Source of the DNA: Hevea brasiliensis | Taxonomy: Eukaryota > Streptophyta > Magnoliopsida > Malpighiales > Euphorbiaceae | NCBI RefSeq assembly: GCF_030052815.1 | Contig: NC_079501.1 | Location: 80,620,979-80,684,978, forward strand | Direction of reading: 5' to 3' | DNA: 64,000 bases | Shown: one piece after another, positions 22,884 to 34,968 of the stretch | How positions within the stretch are numbered: the first letter of the stretch is position 1 | Layout: each line of letters begins with the position of its first letter | Translations under genes and position numbers: made by a program | Notes under the pieces: generated by a model | The model's input: the letters and a program-made list of their open reading frames with translations, nothing else | The model's database searches: none | Told to the model about the DNA's origin: nothing

Positions 22884-24498
22884 TTTTTAAGACTAGTTCC
22901 CTTAATAAAACATGTCAATTTATGTCTTAACTTTCATTAGAAATTAATTGGATCTAATTTAGACATGTAGAGATTCATTTATACCCCTTTATGTGCAAAC
23001 TATTCAAGAAGGCAAATTACCATTTCAGGGAAACACCTATTTGATATCTTATTTTCTATCAACTGCTTAGGTACTCTAAAGATAGAATTAGCTCTTATGG
23101 TCTTTATACAATTTATAGCTTAGGGTCTTAACTTTCATTTTAATCAGGAATCACCCCATTACAAGGTGTAGATCTCAAGTTATGCTCCAATTTCTAGATA
23201 CTATCCAGTTTTTACATAATTAGCTCTAGTTACAAACAGAATTCATAGTTCATGTTTATTAGCTAATTTGACCATTCTAAAGACAGATTCAATTCAAGTA
23301 GTCTTAATAAAATATCTTCCTACATGTTTTAAGTTTTCAACAATTCAAGAATCACTTAATTTGGCGTTCTATATTATGAGTTATAGCTAAATTACTAACC
23401 ATTATTCATGGATGCATTGTCTTGGAAATTCCAGGTTTCCAAATTTCCAATTTAGGCTTGCACTCAACATTCAAGCACTCTACACCTACAATTTGTATAG
23501 GGTCTCTAAAGCAAAATTTTAGGCCTATGTCCTAAGTTTTCAATGCATCTTATAGCACCTCAATTGGAGTTGTACGGAGGAAGAAATGCCCTATTTACTA
23601 CACAAAGGTCACAGGGTTGAATTGCTGAATTCCAAGAAATTCCATATTTGCAATACCAAATTTCACTAAAATGTCAACTAATCTACCCTAAAAATGTCAA
23701 CTAATCTACCCTCAATTGGAGTTGTAGGTCTATGTCTTAAGAAAAGTTTGGTTTAAATTATATCTCAATTAGAGCTATATAACTCAACTTATGGCCAAAT
23801 TAGTGCAGACTACTTACTAGATTCAGTAATCCTGGCAATCACTATTCAATGATTCATAAAGTAACAATTTTGCTAACAAGCTTAGATAAGCACTTGCCTC
23901 TAGTTCTAGAAATTTACTCCCAATTGCAACCACTTTTTATAAAAAATCCCCAAGCCAATTAAGTTCCTCACTAATAATTCTGCCACTTGAAATCAGCTCA
24001 CCAACTTCTTAATTCTTCCTTCCCTTTCACTTTGATTTAATGTATTGATCATCAATGCCTTTAATTTCAACGCAAAACATCATCTTTGATGCATGAATTA
24101 GGGTTTGTATTTGAGATTGGATGAAAGAAAATGGAGAAGATGGGAGAGAGAGATGGGTCGGTTGAAGTTGAATGAAGAAGAAGACAATTTTAATCATTTT
24201 ATATGCCTTAGATACTTATCCCTTTCTTAACATGTGTCACATTGTCATTTGTCCTATTAATTAGTGATTAATTAACTTAATTATTCACACTTAATGACCT
24301 TAATTAAACTCAATTAGATGCTAAGTTGGAAATTTTCAAATATCCCTCAAACTTCATTAACTTTGCAACAAAGTCCATAGGTGTCTTTTATAAACTTTTA
24401 CTTTAATCTCTCATTTAATCTAATTTACATATCATATTCAATATTTGAATTTCTTACTAAAATATGTTAAATAAGGTCTATAAATTTAGAGCATTACA
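22884..24498 (-). repeat. 3' LTR of the host chromovirus (1.6 kb seen)
   Basis: On the minus strand it begins TGTAATGCTCTAAATTTATAG directly after the polypurine tract. No coding potential. It is cut at 22884 by the related LTR at 22883; its 3' part would lie beyond the left side of the nest. Confidence 0.78.
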
Positions 24499-24510
24499 AT
24501 TCTCCCCCTC
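24499..24510 (-). promoter_or_regulatory. Polypurine tract of the host chromovirus
   Basis: Minus strand GAGGGGGAGAAT next to the LTR start at 24498. A second copy made by the tandem duplication lies at 25223-25234. Confidence 0.82.
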
Positions 24511-24822
24511 TTAGGATATTTTGTCCTTGAAATTAGATATTGTACCTTAATTGAACAGTTAGGGATACTGTTATTTCATCACTTTCTCGCTTTCCCAAGT
24601 AGTTTCTTCAATTACATGATTCCTTTATAGCACTTTAACTAGTGGTACTTTCTTGTTCCTCAATTCCTTCACTTCACAAGCTAAAATTGCCCTCTGTTCC
24701 TCTTTGTAAGTTAAATCTAGTTGCATTTCAATTGTTTCCATAGGGATGACATGTGTTGGGTCTTATATGTATCTCCTTAACATCAATACATGGAAGAAAT
24801 TATGTACCTTTGATAGTTCGTG
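24511..24822 (-). pseudogene. Duplicated chromodomain end of chromovirus pol
   Basis: Second (downstream) copy of the integrase-chromodomain tail. The minus strand shows VKELRNKKVPLVKVL, a stop in place of the Trp (TGG to TAG class), then RNHVIEETTWESEKVMK. It begins abruptly at the duplication joint, so it has no upstream coding region of its own. Confidence 0.78.
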
Positions 24823-25234
24823 TTAGGGTTTGTATTTGAGATTGGATGAAAGAAAATGGAGAAGATGGGAGAGAGAGATGGGTCGGTTGAAGTTGAATGA
24901 AGAAGAAGACAATTTTTATCATTTTATATGCCTTAGATACTTATCCCTTTCTTAACATGTGTCACATTGTCATTTGTCCTATTAATTAGTGATTAATTAA
25001 CTTAATTATTCAGACTTAATGACCTTAATTAAACTCAATTAGATGCTAAGTTGGAAATTTTCAAATATCCCTCAAACTTCATTAACTTTGCAACAAAGTC
25101 CATAGGTGTCTTTTTAAACTTTTACTTTAACCCTTCATTTAATCTAATTTACATATCATATTCAATATTTGAATTTCTTACTAAAATATGTTGAATACAG
25201 TCTATAAATTTGGAGCATTACAATTCTCCCCCTC

Positions 25235-25571
25235 TTAGGATATTTTATCCTTGAAATTAGATATTGTACCTTAATTGAACAGTTAGGGATACTATTATTT
25301 CATCACTTTCTCGCTTTCCCAAGTAGTTTCTTCAATTACATGATTCCTTCATAGCACTTTAACCAGTGGTACTTGCTTGTTCCTCAATTCCTTCACTTCA
25401 CAAGCTAAAATTGCCCTCTGTTCCTCTTTATAAGTCAAATCTAGTTGCATTTCAATTGTTTCCATAGGGATGACATGGGTTGGGTCTTATATGTATCTCC
25501 TTAACATCAATAAATGGAAGAAAATGTGTACCTTTGATAGTTCGTGTGGTAAGGCTAGTGTATAGGCTACC
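25235..25571 (-). pseudogene. pol: Chromovirus integrase tail and chromodomain
   Basis: On the minus strand it starts at the copia insertion with VAYTLALPHELSKVH, then FFHLLMLRRYI, a stop, and chromodomain-type sequence ending VKVL-x-RNHVIEETTWE. It continues in frame, across the 16.8-kb copia insertion, from the integrase piece at 42427-42665. The chromodomain is thought to steer integration to heterochromatin. The conserved Trp before RNH is a stop codon. Confidence 0.84.
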
Positions 25572-25576
25572 ATACC

Positions 25577-27691
25577 TGTTAGTAGTATGCTCTAAAGCAT
25601 ATCATTTTGTATGTATCTTGTACATATTTTATTAATAAAAGGTAATTTTACTTTTCTGTTTACATAATATATTTATATGTAATAGAAAAGGTCCATTGAT
25701 ATTTTGTTAGAAATTCTATTATTAAGTTGTTAAGAATATAAGTGACAGTATTTCTAGCACAAAGTATCATAAATTAGTTCACAATGGAGGATACTTCACA
25801 AAGGACATGACTTATCCAGAAAGATTGTAATCATGTTTGTTCCCAAGTTATTTATATGAGATATAAATAAGATGGAGTGGTGAGTCTCATGCCACATAAC
25901 AAACATGATAGGCACTTATACATGAAAAGTAGGCTGAACCAGTGACGCTTATGACAAGCACATGGAGTTTACTCTTGTCAATGTATTGTCATATATCATA
26001 TCAGTGCATATAATCTTTAGACTTGAGATAATATAGTTATCTTGTATATAGGTGGTTTGAGTTTGATACTGCTTTCATACTTTTACTATGTATGGGTATA
26101 TGGGAATGTGTTGGCTCCTACTAGTTATATATGGAGATAAGTGTTGATCAAGATGGAATCCGTTACCCTAAGTAAATAGGGATAAAATCCTATGTTCATT
26201 TAATTATTCTTGATGTTTTAAGTTTCTGGCCAGGACTGACAGATTTAGTCAGAAAAGAGTTTCTGACAGGAAAATCTAATTAATCAAGAACTAAAATTAA
26301 AAGAGAACATAATGTTCATAGCAAATGGGGTTTGACATTAACCATGACTCCAGCTCGAATTGGGATTTTGTAACGGAGAGATTCTAGTGCATGGTAACCT
26401 ATGAATAAAGGTTCATTTAAGGTATTCCTTATTACTGATTGGGTGGCCATTGCATACTATGCTAGGTGTCAACCATGGTCTATGAGATGTTTGAAATGAT
26501 TTAGAGAAATTATTTACGGTAAGAAAGAGTTCTAATGATATTAAGAGTTAATATCATTTCTCATTGCCAATAATTAATGGGCCTAATAAGTTACACATCT
26601 ACACAAGCTAATCACCATTTAAAATGTGATTTAATTGATTAATTAAAGAGTTTAATTAATTAATTAAAGAGGTTTGGTTTACAATAAGATTGCAAAGTCC
26701 CTAGCATGACTTGAAACTAAATCTAGGTTATTGGATGTATAGTATAAATTAAATTTATATTTAATTTGATTAAATATGAATTTAATAATGAGAAATTAAT
26801 TAATAGAGATTAATTAATTAATTAATTAATTTATATTTGATATAAATTGATTTAAAGAGGAGAAATTATAATTTTGGGTTGAGAACTCAAATTAAAAAGT
26901 AAGGAAAAATTAGTCTTTTCACATGGGGACATGTGGCACCATGAGATGGTGACACATGGCACCATATGATCTTGCCACTTGTCTTCCTATGATGGTAGAC
27001 CACATGTCATGATTTAAATAGAGCTTGACACTTGGCTTCATAGGATTAAATCAAATAATAACAAGATGGGATCTTGTGATGACATGTGGCAAGGGAGTAA
27101 GTTAGGGTTTGACCTAAGTATATAAAGAAAAGTTATAAAGAAAAAAATATACTCCTCTCTCTTCTCTAATGTTGGATGGCAACATGGTGTCTCCTTCTCC
27201 TCCTTGATTTCTCAATTGAATCAAGGGAAAAACTTTGATTTCCTCTTAAATTAAAATTATTAGAAAGTGTTTCTAACTCTCAATACATTCATACAACCTT
27301 CACAAAGCATAAACCCCATCTCAAAATTGGTTCACAAGGCTTGAGAAGCCAATCTAGGGCTGCCATTGCAACTTTGGTGTGTACTTGTAGTGGACAAACT
27401 AGAGGGACAACATTTGGAGTCCTAAGAACATCCTTAGAGGCTTCAATTGTGCATCAAGAGATTAGTACCAAAAAATCCCTCTTTTAGTTAGGGTTTAATT
27501 AAATTAAATATTAATTCATAATCTTTAACTGCAAATGAAATTTTAATGCATGCTAAAATATGTTTTGGTATGCAGTTGGGCATTGGAAATTGATTAGGAT
27601 CATATGACACTTGGTATGGTGCATGTAACCTTAGAAATAATTTTTGAAATTCAAGGTTCTAATGCCTTTTATTCATGCTTCCACTCCTTCA
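25577..27691 (+). repeat. 5' LTR of the plus-strand copia (2115 bp)
   Basis: Starts TGTTAGTAGTATGC and ends CCACTCCTTCA. Same family as the three other LTRs (29785-31822, about 37405-39537, 40363-42421). Contains long TTAATTAA runs near 26630-26830 and a TATA box at 27119. Confidence 0.92.
27119..27126 (+). promoter_or_regulatory. TATA box of the copia LTR
   Basis: TATATAAA, followed by a CT-rich start region (ACTCCTCTCTCTTCTC). In the 3' LTR of the same element (about 41846) the box is mutated to TATATCAAG. Confidence 0.65.
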
Positions 27692-27708
27692 ATTAGCATC
27701 AAAGCCAC
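27692..27708 (+). promoter_or_regulatory. Degenerate primer-binding site, tRNA-Met type
   Basis: ATTAGCATCAAAGCCAC just after the LTR, where the sister element has TTGGTATCAGAGCC. At least three changes suggest this site no longer primes well. Confidence 0.7.
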
Positions 27709-29202
27709 TACATTTGCCATTAAGATTGTTTATGAGGTTTAATTGTGTGATTGGATCAAATTTGGATTGAAAGCTAGTTGGGTGCTCAAGAGGGGTGGCT
27801 TGAATGAAATACACGCCCCAAGGGTGTGTTTGGTTTTTGGGCCCATTATGCAGTTGTTGTATATCTTAAGGCCCATAATTAAGTCCATATCTAATTAAAT
27901 TGTTTAATTAGGAATTTTAATCGCACAATTAATTTTTTAAAATTGTTTTCAAGGTATTAAATTTGGAAAAATGCTTCTAAATTTAAAATTATTTGAATGA
28001 AATTCAAATTTAATTTTGATTGAATATGTGATATTCAATTTAATTTTTATTATGTATATTTTATTTAATTGTTAAATTTTAATATGCATGATGGATGATC
28101 ATGGGCAATAAAAGACCAATGTGATTGGATTTATTTCTTTTATTTTTCTTTGGGTTGTAAAATAATTAATTTTATTTTAGTGGCATATATTATAAATGTT
28201 GTGATAATTTAGGTTGTAATTTCATTTATTTGAGTACTTTAAAGTCCATATTCTTGTAAACTTGCCTTGGTATGCCAAGGATTACAATGTAATTTGATTG
28301 CAAGAAGATCAAGGAGGTCAAGAGTATTAGTGTGACCAGTGGGAGGAAATCAAGATCAAGGGTTGATTATGTACTCCTTCAGCAACTCTTGTAAAATGAA
28401 TGAATGAAATGCACCTAGGAATGCCCTGATTCAATTCTTGGTGGCTCAGAATTGAATCCCTTAGAAAGTCCATGATCATACCATATTATTTGTTTATCTA
28501 TGTATGCATGAGATATATGTGAATGTATGCAAGTATATGGTATATGCATGCCAATTGGATAATGTGCAAAGTGAGTCCATAATAGTAATTAAGTCGACCA
28601 CAAAATCTTCCAAACAAATGATTAAGTTGGAAATGGTATAGTTAAAGTAATTATATCATGGCCCTCCATTAAGGCAAATTATTTTAAGAAATTTTAAATA
28701 CTTGCAGGTGATGCATTTATTTAAGAGATTTTCTTAAGAATAATTGTGAAGCATAAGATGTTGTAAATATGTAAATAGTTGGTGGCCAATAATGGATGTG
28801 CCTGAGGACATTAAAATTATTTGCATATTTACTAGCTCAATGGGATCAACTTAACTAATGCAAGATAAATCAATAATAGATGTGCCTAAGATTTTGAGCA
28901 TTAGGGGCTAAATAAATGATTGAACCTCACATGAGATGTAATGGGCAAGGAGTTGCTCACTTATAGTTTATTGTAATTCCAAAAATGGATGTGCCCGAGG
29001 ATGATCAATAAGACTATAAGAATTTAATCACCCACTAGAAATCCATCCAACTAGGATTTCCGTTTCCTACTTTGGAAGTGTAGGACTCGCCAAGTTAGTG
29101 GGAGGACCAATTTAATTAAAAGACCATAATCATTTTGGTTAATTACTTGATAAATTTACTAATTAATCTAGTTATTTTCTACAGTTAATTTTTATGATAA
29201 TA
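27709..29202 (+). other. Untranslated leader of the plus-strand copia
   Basis: About 1.5 kb, AT-rich, with no ORF of interest; homologous in inverse to 35823-37390. Several copies of GGATGTGCC(T/C)GAG with neighbouring ATTAAAAT/AATAATGG wording recur near 28795, 28880 and 28985, a loose internal repeat. Confidence 0.65.
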
Positions 29203-29784
29203 ATGAGCACACAACAAATATTCTTGTGAGCATACTTGATCACAATAGGTTGACGGGACCTAATCTTTCTTATTGGCTCAGAAATTTAAAACTTGTCCTG
29301 AACCTATAACATATTGGGTATGTTTTAGACTCAAAGGTTCTTGGTCCCTTACCTCCAGAGGCCACTCAAGAGGAACTAGACACTTTCTGTAAGTGGAAGG
29401 AGCATGATATGAGAGCCAAATGTTACATGCTTGCTTCTATAACTAATGAGTTACAAAAGCAGCATGAAAATATGCAGAATGCAAGTGAGATCCTCCTTCA
29501 CCTACAAGAGTTATATGGTGAGCACAGCAGGAATGCTAGGTATGAGATATCTGGATAGCTCTTCCGCATGAGGATGTCTGAGGGACAAAATGTAGGAGAT
29601 CATGTCCATAAGATGATTCGACTTATTAAGCAGCTAGAACATCTTGATTTTCACATGGATTTCCAACTGCAGATGAATCTGATCCTTCAGTCCCTGCCTA
29701 AGTCATTTGGAAATTTTGTGATAAATTTCCATATGACAAAGCAAGAGTGTACTTTGGCTGGGTTGCTTAACATGCTGGTTATTG
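29203..29784 (+). pseudogene. gag: Copia Gag, N-terminal part (plus-strand element)
   Basis: Starts MSTQQIF, then, after an early stop and frameshift, SILDHNRLTGPNL, the UBN2-like capsid region (KWKEHDMRAKCYMLASITNE; LQELYGEHSRNARYEIS), a second stop near 29557 and MRMSEGQNVGDHVHKMI. The frame ends at 29784, where the minus-strand copia is inserted, and resumes at 39538 with AQKNMLGNKGKEV. The sister copy has the same order in one piece. Confidence 0.85.
29780..29784 (+). repeat. Target-site duplication, left copy (TATTG)
   Basis: Matches 39538-39542 exactly and flanks the minus-strand copia. In an uninterrupted gag this site reads GGTTATTGCCC. Confidence 0.88.
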
Positions 29785-31822
29785 TGAAGGAGCGGAAGCA
29801 TGAAAAACATAAGTTTATATCATTGAATTCAAAAAATTTTCATCTAGGATCACATGCATCATGCAAGATTCATTTTTATCTATTTGATTTCAATGATAAA
29901 CAGCAGATTAAAAAACCCTAGATTAGATCAAGAATAAGTGCACTAACCTTTTTGATGCACTGCAGTGTATTTGGAACCTTTGGAATGCACTTAGGACATC
30001 AGATGTTATCCCTCTAGCTTGTCCACATTAAGATCACCAATGGCAGCCCCTTGAATAGCTTCTAAAGCCTTTCTAATCAATTAGAAATTCAGGTTTTGCC
30101 TTTTGAGAGATTATAGATGTAAACAGGACACTAAAAATGATTTATAGTGTTTTTAATTCAAGAGATTGTTGGCTAATCTCTTTGAATTGATGAGAGATGA
30201 AGAAGAAGAAGAGAAGGAGAGGCAACCAAGGGTGGCGGCACCTTTTCAAGAATGAGCAGATTGTATTTTTTTTTTTTTTTTCATCCTTTCCCTTCTATAG
30301 CTAGGTCACCACTTAAAACCCTTGCCACATATCACCTTCTGATTGGCTATAAGTTTAATAGACCCAATCACACTATGCCAAGTGTCAAATCTATATTTAA
30401 TCTTGACTTTGATCATCTTACATGATTAAAAGACATATGGAAAGCTTATGTATAGTTCCATGTGTTGCCATCTAATGGTGCCACATGTTACCTTGTGAAA
30501 TGACCAAAATACCCCTGTGTCTTAATTTTGAGTTCTCAACCCAAAATAATTATTTCTCTTCTTCTAATCAATTTATGTCAAATATAAATTAATTAATTAA
30601 TCTCTATTAATTAATTTTTCATAATTAAATTCATGTTTAAATACTTTAATTTATACTATACATCCAATAACATAGATTTAGTTTCAAGCCATGCTAAGGA
30701 CTTTGCAATCTAATTGCAAACCAAACCTATTTAATTAATCAATTAAACTCTTTAATTAATTAATTAAATCATATTTAATTTGGTGATTACTTGTGTATAT
30801 GTGTGACTTACTAGGCTCATCACTAATTGGCAATAAGACATGATATCAACTCTTAATATCATCAAAACTCTTTCTTACCATAAATGATTTCTCTAAATCA
30901 TTTTATACACCTCATAAACCATGGTTAACACCTAGCATAGCATGCTATGGCTACCCAATTACTAATAAGGTTTACCTTAAATGAACCTATAATTATATGT
31001 TACCATGCACTAGAATCTCTCTATTACAAAATTCCAATTCGAGCTGGAGTCATGGTTTATGTCAAACTCCATTTGCTATGAATATTATGTTTTCTTTTAA
31101 TTCCAGTTCTTGATTAAAAAGATTTTCTTATCAGAAACTCTTTTCTGATTAAATCTATCTGTCCTGGCTAGGAACTTGAAATATCAAGAACAATTAAATA
31201 AACATAGGATTTTATCCCAATTTACTTAGGATAACAGATTCCATCTTGATCAACACCTACCTCCATATATAACTAGTAGGAGCCAACACATGCCCATATA
31301 CCCATACACAATACAAGTATGCAAGCAGTATCAAACTCAAACCACTTATATACAAGATAACTATGTTATCTCAGGTCTAAAGATTATATGCACTGACATG
31401 ATTTATGATAATGCATTAACAAGAGTAAACTCCATGTGCTTGTCATAAGTGTCACTGGTTCGGCCTACTTATTATGTATAAGTGCCTGTCATGTTTGTTA
31501 TATGGCATGAGACTCACCATTCCATCTTATTTACATCTCATATAAATAACTTGGGAATAAACATGATTACAATCTTTCTGGATAAGTCATGTCCTTATTG
31601 TGAAGTATCCTCTATTGTGAACCAATTTATGATACTTTGTGCTAGAAATACTCTCACTCATATTCTTAACAATATAAGAATAGAATTTCTAACAAAATAT
31701 CAATGGACCTTTTCTATTACACATAAATATATTATATAAACGAAAAAGTAAAAATGCCTTTTATTAATAAAATAGGTACAAGATACATACTAAATGATAT
31801 GCTCTAGGGCATACTACTAACA
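29785..31822 (-). repeat. 3' LTR of the minus-strand copia (2038 bp)
   Basis: Minus strand TGTTAGTAGTATGCCC at 31822 to GCTCCTTCA at 29785. It lacks about 90 bp, including a 17-bp-stem hairpin, that the partner LTR has at 37535-37625. The TATA region is mutated. Confidence 0.92.
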
Positions 31823-31832
31823 ATCTCCCACT
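31823..31832 (-). promoter_or_regulatory. Polypurine tract of the minus-strand copia
   Basis: Minus strand AGTGGGAGAT directly before the LTR start; identical to 40353-40362 of the sister element. Confidence 0.85.
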
Positions 31833-31836
31833 AGCA

Positions 31837-33609
31837 CTAGAGCCATTCATTACAATATCTTAGACCCATCTTCTCAAGATGTCAGACTAGCTGAGTTTGT
31901 GACATAGGCTTAGTGAATGGATCAGCTGGATTTTCAGCTGATGCTATTTTCTACGTGGCTACATTGCATCGCCCAACTATTTCTCTAATAATGTGGTAGC
32001 GCCTTTCTATGTGTTTGGATTTCTGGTGAGACCGAGGTTCCTTAGCCTGTATGACTGCTTCATTGTTGTCATAGTGAAGTGGAACTACTGACTCAATGGA
32101 AGGAACAACTACAAGTTCTGTCACGAACTTCTTTATCCAAACAACTTCCTTTGTAGTATTTGATGCAGTAATATACTCAACCTCGATAGTGGAATCTGCA
32201 GTCATACTCTGTTTAGAACTCTTCCAACTGACTGCACCTCCATTACAAATGAACACATATCCAGAGGTAGACTTTCTATCATTTATATCTAATTAGAAAT
32301 CATAATCAATATAACCATCCAATTGTAAGTCACCACCTCCATATATCAAGAATAAATCCTTAGTTCTTCTCAATTACTTAAGGATATTCTTGACAGCTAT
32401 CCAGTGTTCCAAACCTGGATTGGATTGATACTTGCTAGTCAAACTAATAGCATAAGGGATATCCGGCCTAGTACACAACATTGCATACATCAAACTTCCA
32501 ATAGCCGAAGCATATGGAATCCTAGCTATTTTATCTCTTTCCTCAGGTGTCTTTGGAGACATCTCTTTAGAAAGGTGGATACCATGTCTCACTAGTAACA
32601 ATCCTCTCTTGGAATCAAGCATGTTAAACCTCTTTAATACCTTTTCCAAGTATAGACTTTAGGATAAATCAATTATTCTTTTCACTCTATCTCTATAGAT
32701 GCGAATCTCAAGAATATAGGTTGCCTCCTCTAAGTCTTTCATGGAGAATGTATTTGACAACCATACCTTCATAGTTGTCAACATACCTGTGTCATTACCC
32801 ATCAATAAAATATCATCCACATATAAGACAAGAAAAGTGATAACACTATCACTAACCTTTTTATATACACATGGCTCATCCTCATTTTTGATAAAACTAA
32901 ATGACTTAATGGCTTCATCAAAATGGATGTTCCAACACCTTGAAGCTTATTTCAACCCATAAATGGATCGCTTTAGCTTGCATACTTTGGAGCCATCTTG
33001 GTATTCAAAACTCCTAGGTTGTTCCATGAAAATGTTTTCTCCAATGTATCCATTGAGAAAAGCTGTTTTGACATCCATCTGCCAAATCTCATAATCATAG
33101 TATGCAGCTATTGCTAATAGAATCCTAATTGATTTAAGCATAGCAACAGGTGAGAAAGTCTCCTTATAGTCGATTCCTTGCCTTTGGTGAAACCCTTTCA
33201 CTAGTGCCTTGCTTTATAGGCCTCTACCTTTCCATCAGAACCAATTTTCTTCTTGAAAACCCATTTGTTCCCTATAGGTACAATACTTTCAGGTGGGTCA
33301 ATAAGATCCCAAACTTGATTCTTATACATGGAATCAATCTCGAATTTCATAGCATCAATCCATTTTGAAGAATCTATATCTGATATAGCTTCTTCATAGG
33401 TAAGTGTATCATCTCCATGATCAACTTCTTCATGAGTAGACAACTCTTGTTCTTCTTCATAAAGGAAACCATATCTCACCGGTGGATGAGATACCCTAGT
33501 TGTTCTATGAGGAACAGCTATAGATGTTTCATCAATAGCTATAGGTTGACTAGATGGATCTATATCCATCTGATCTATTGGTTGATTAGAATTCTCCAAT
33601 TCTAACTCT
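31837..33609 (-). pseudogene. pol: Copia reverse transcriptase and RNase H
   Basis: The RT region begins after an acidic linker: WIDAMKFEIDSMYKNQVWDL, VKGFHQRQGIDYKETFSPVA, QMDVKTAFLNG, and the catalytic LYVDDIL with YVDD at 32823-32812. RNase H follows ([44 protein letters not shown]), ending NEWL-stop at 31837. Catalytic residues are present, but the frame is broken at least at 33200, 32945, 32650, 32373 and 31950. Confidence 0.9.
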
Positions 33610-34968
33610 ATTTACCTTCCTCTGCCTCCTTCTTGAACAAACTGTTGTTCAAGAAATATGGCATCTCTACTTACCACAACCTTTTGTGATGTAGGCAAAT
33701 AAAAATAATATCCAAAACTATCTTTTGGATATCCAACAAATCGTCCCTTTCTGATCTGGTTTCCAATTTACCAGTGTTCAGCTTTTTGACATAAGCTGGA
33801 CAACCCCAAATCTTAACATGCTTAAGACTTGGTTTTCTTCCATGCCATATATCATAAGGTGTGGAAGATACTGATTTTGATGGAATCCTATTCAGAATAT
33901 GCAAAGCTGATTCTAATGCAAATCCCCAAAAGGAGATTAGCATATCAGTATAGCTCATCATACTATGTACCATATCCAATAGGGTACGATTTCTCCTTTC
34001 AGATACACCATTCAGCTATGGCATTCCTGGAGGAGTCAGCTGAGAAACAATGCCATGCTCTCTCAAGTATTTATCAAATTTAGTACTCAAGTATTCACCT
34101 CCACGATCTGATCGAAGAGCTTTAATACTCTTTCCTGTTTAATTTCTACTTCAGATTTAAATTCTTTGAACTTTTCAAAAGATTCATGTTTGTATTTCAT
34201 CAAATACAAATACCCAAACCTTGATTTATCATCAGTAAAGGTAATAAAATAATGAAAACCACCTCTAGCCGTTTCTTTAAATAAACCACATACATCTCTA
34301 TGTATTAGCTCCAAAATATTTTCAGCTCTTAGCCCTTGTCCTACAAAGAGTGATTTAGTCATTTTTCCCTGAAGGCAGGATTCACAGGTTGGAGTAGGTT
34401 CAGAACCCAATGAGGATAGAATCTCCATTTTCTCCAGTTTTGCAATCCTATCTTCTGTAACATGACCTAACTTTAAGTGCCAAATATATTTTGAACTTGA
34501 GTTGATTTTCACCATGACATTGCATTCATTTAGATCACTTGCATTCATTTTGTGTTTGTCCTTATTATCCAAATAATAAAGATCATCATTCATATAACCT
34601 GAACCAACATATTTATTTTCAAAATAAATATTGCAAACATCATCTGTGAGCTGAAATTCATAGCCATTTCTAGTCAAACTAGATACAGAAATGATGTTCA
34701 TAAAAGCATCAGGTACATATAAAATATTATCCAAACACAAAACATATCCAAACATGTAAAAAGATTTAGATCCTATGGCTAAAGCTTCAACAGTTGAGCC
34801 ATCGCCAATCCAGAGTTTAATATCTTGAGAACGTAAGCTGCTACTATTTGCTAGTTCTTGCATATCATAAGAAATGTGAGAACTGGCAACAGTATCTAAA
34901 ACCCAAGCTGTAGATGAACTATGAGTATCATCAGAATATAAATAATAAGATATGGACATACCTTCCAA
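33610..34968 (-). pseudogene. pol: Copia protease and integrase
   Basis: The protease site reads LDTVASSH at about 34896: the Gly of the D-T-G motif is Val, so the aspartic protease should be inactive. Integrase follows: the zinc-binding WHLKLGHVTEDRIAKL with CESCLQGK, the first Asp in HRDVCG, and the FTDDKSRFGYLYLM segment. A frameshift near 34130 separates the SDRGGEY segment; the catalytic Glu lies in GVSERRNRT in the piece from 33979. Integrase inserts the cDNA in the nucleus. Confidence 0.88.

Larger units (their letters stand above)
24098..25546 (-). repeat. Direct tandem duplication, two units of about 724 bp
   Basis: Units 24098-24822 and 24823-25546 are near-identical and abut without spacer. 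Each holds about 400 bp of LTR start, the polypurine tract and the chromodomain end of pol. Distances between matching landmarks (the LTR ends at 24498 and 25222, the GTTCG near the unit ends) are all 724-725 bases. Confidence 0.9.

Noticed and set aside
31482..31739. 85-aa ORF, repeated at 39197-39421
   Set aside because: Antisense to copia LTR; present twice only because the LTR is repeated, with no domain.
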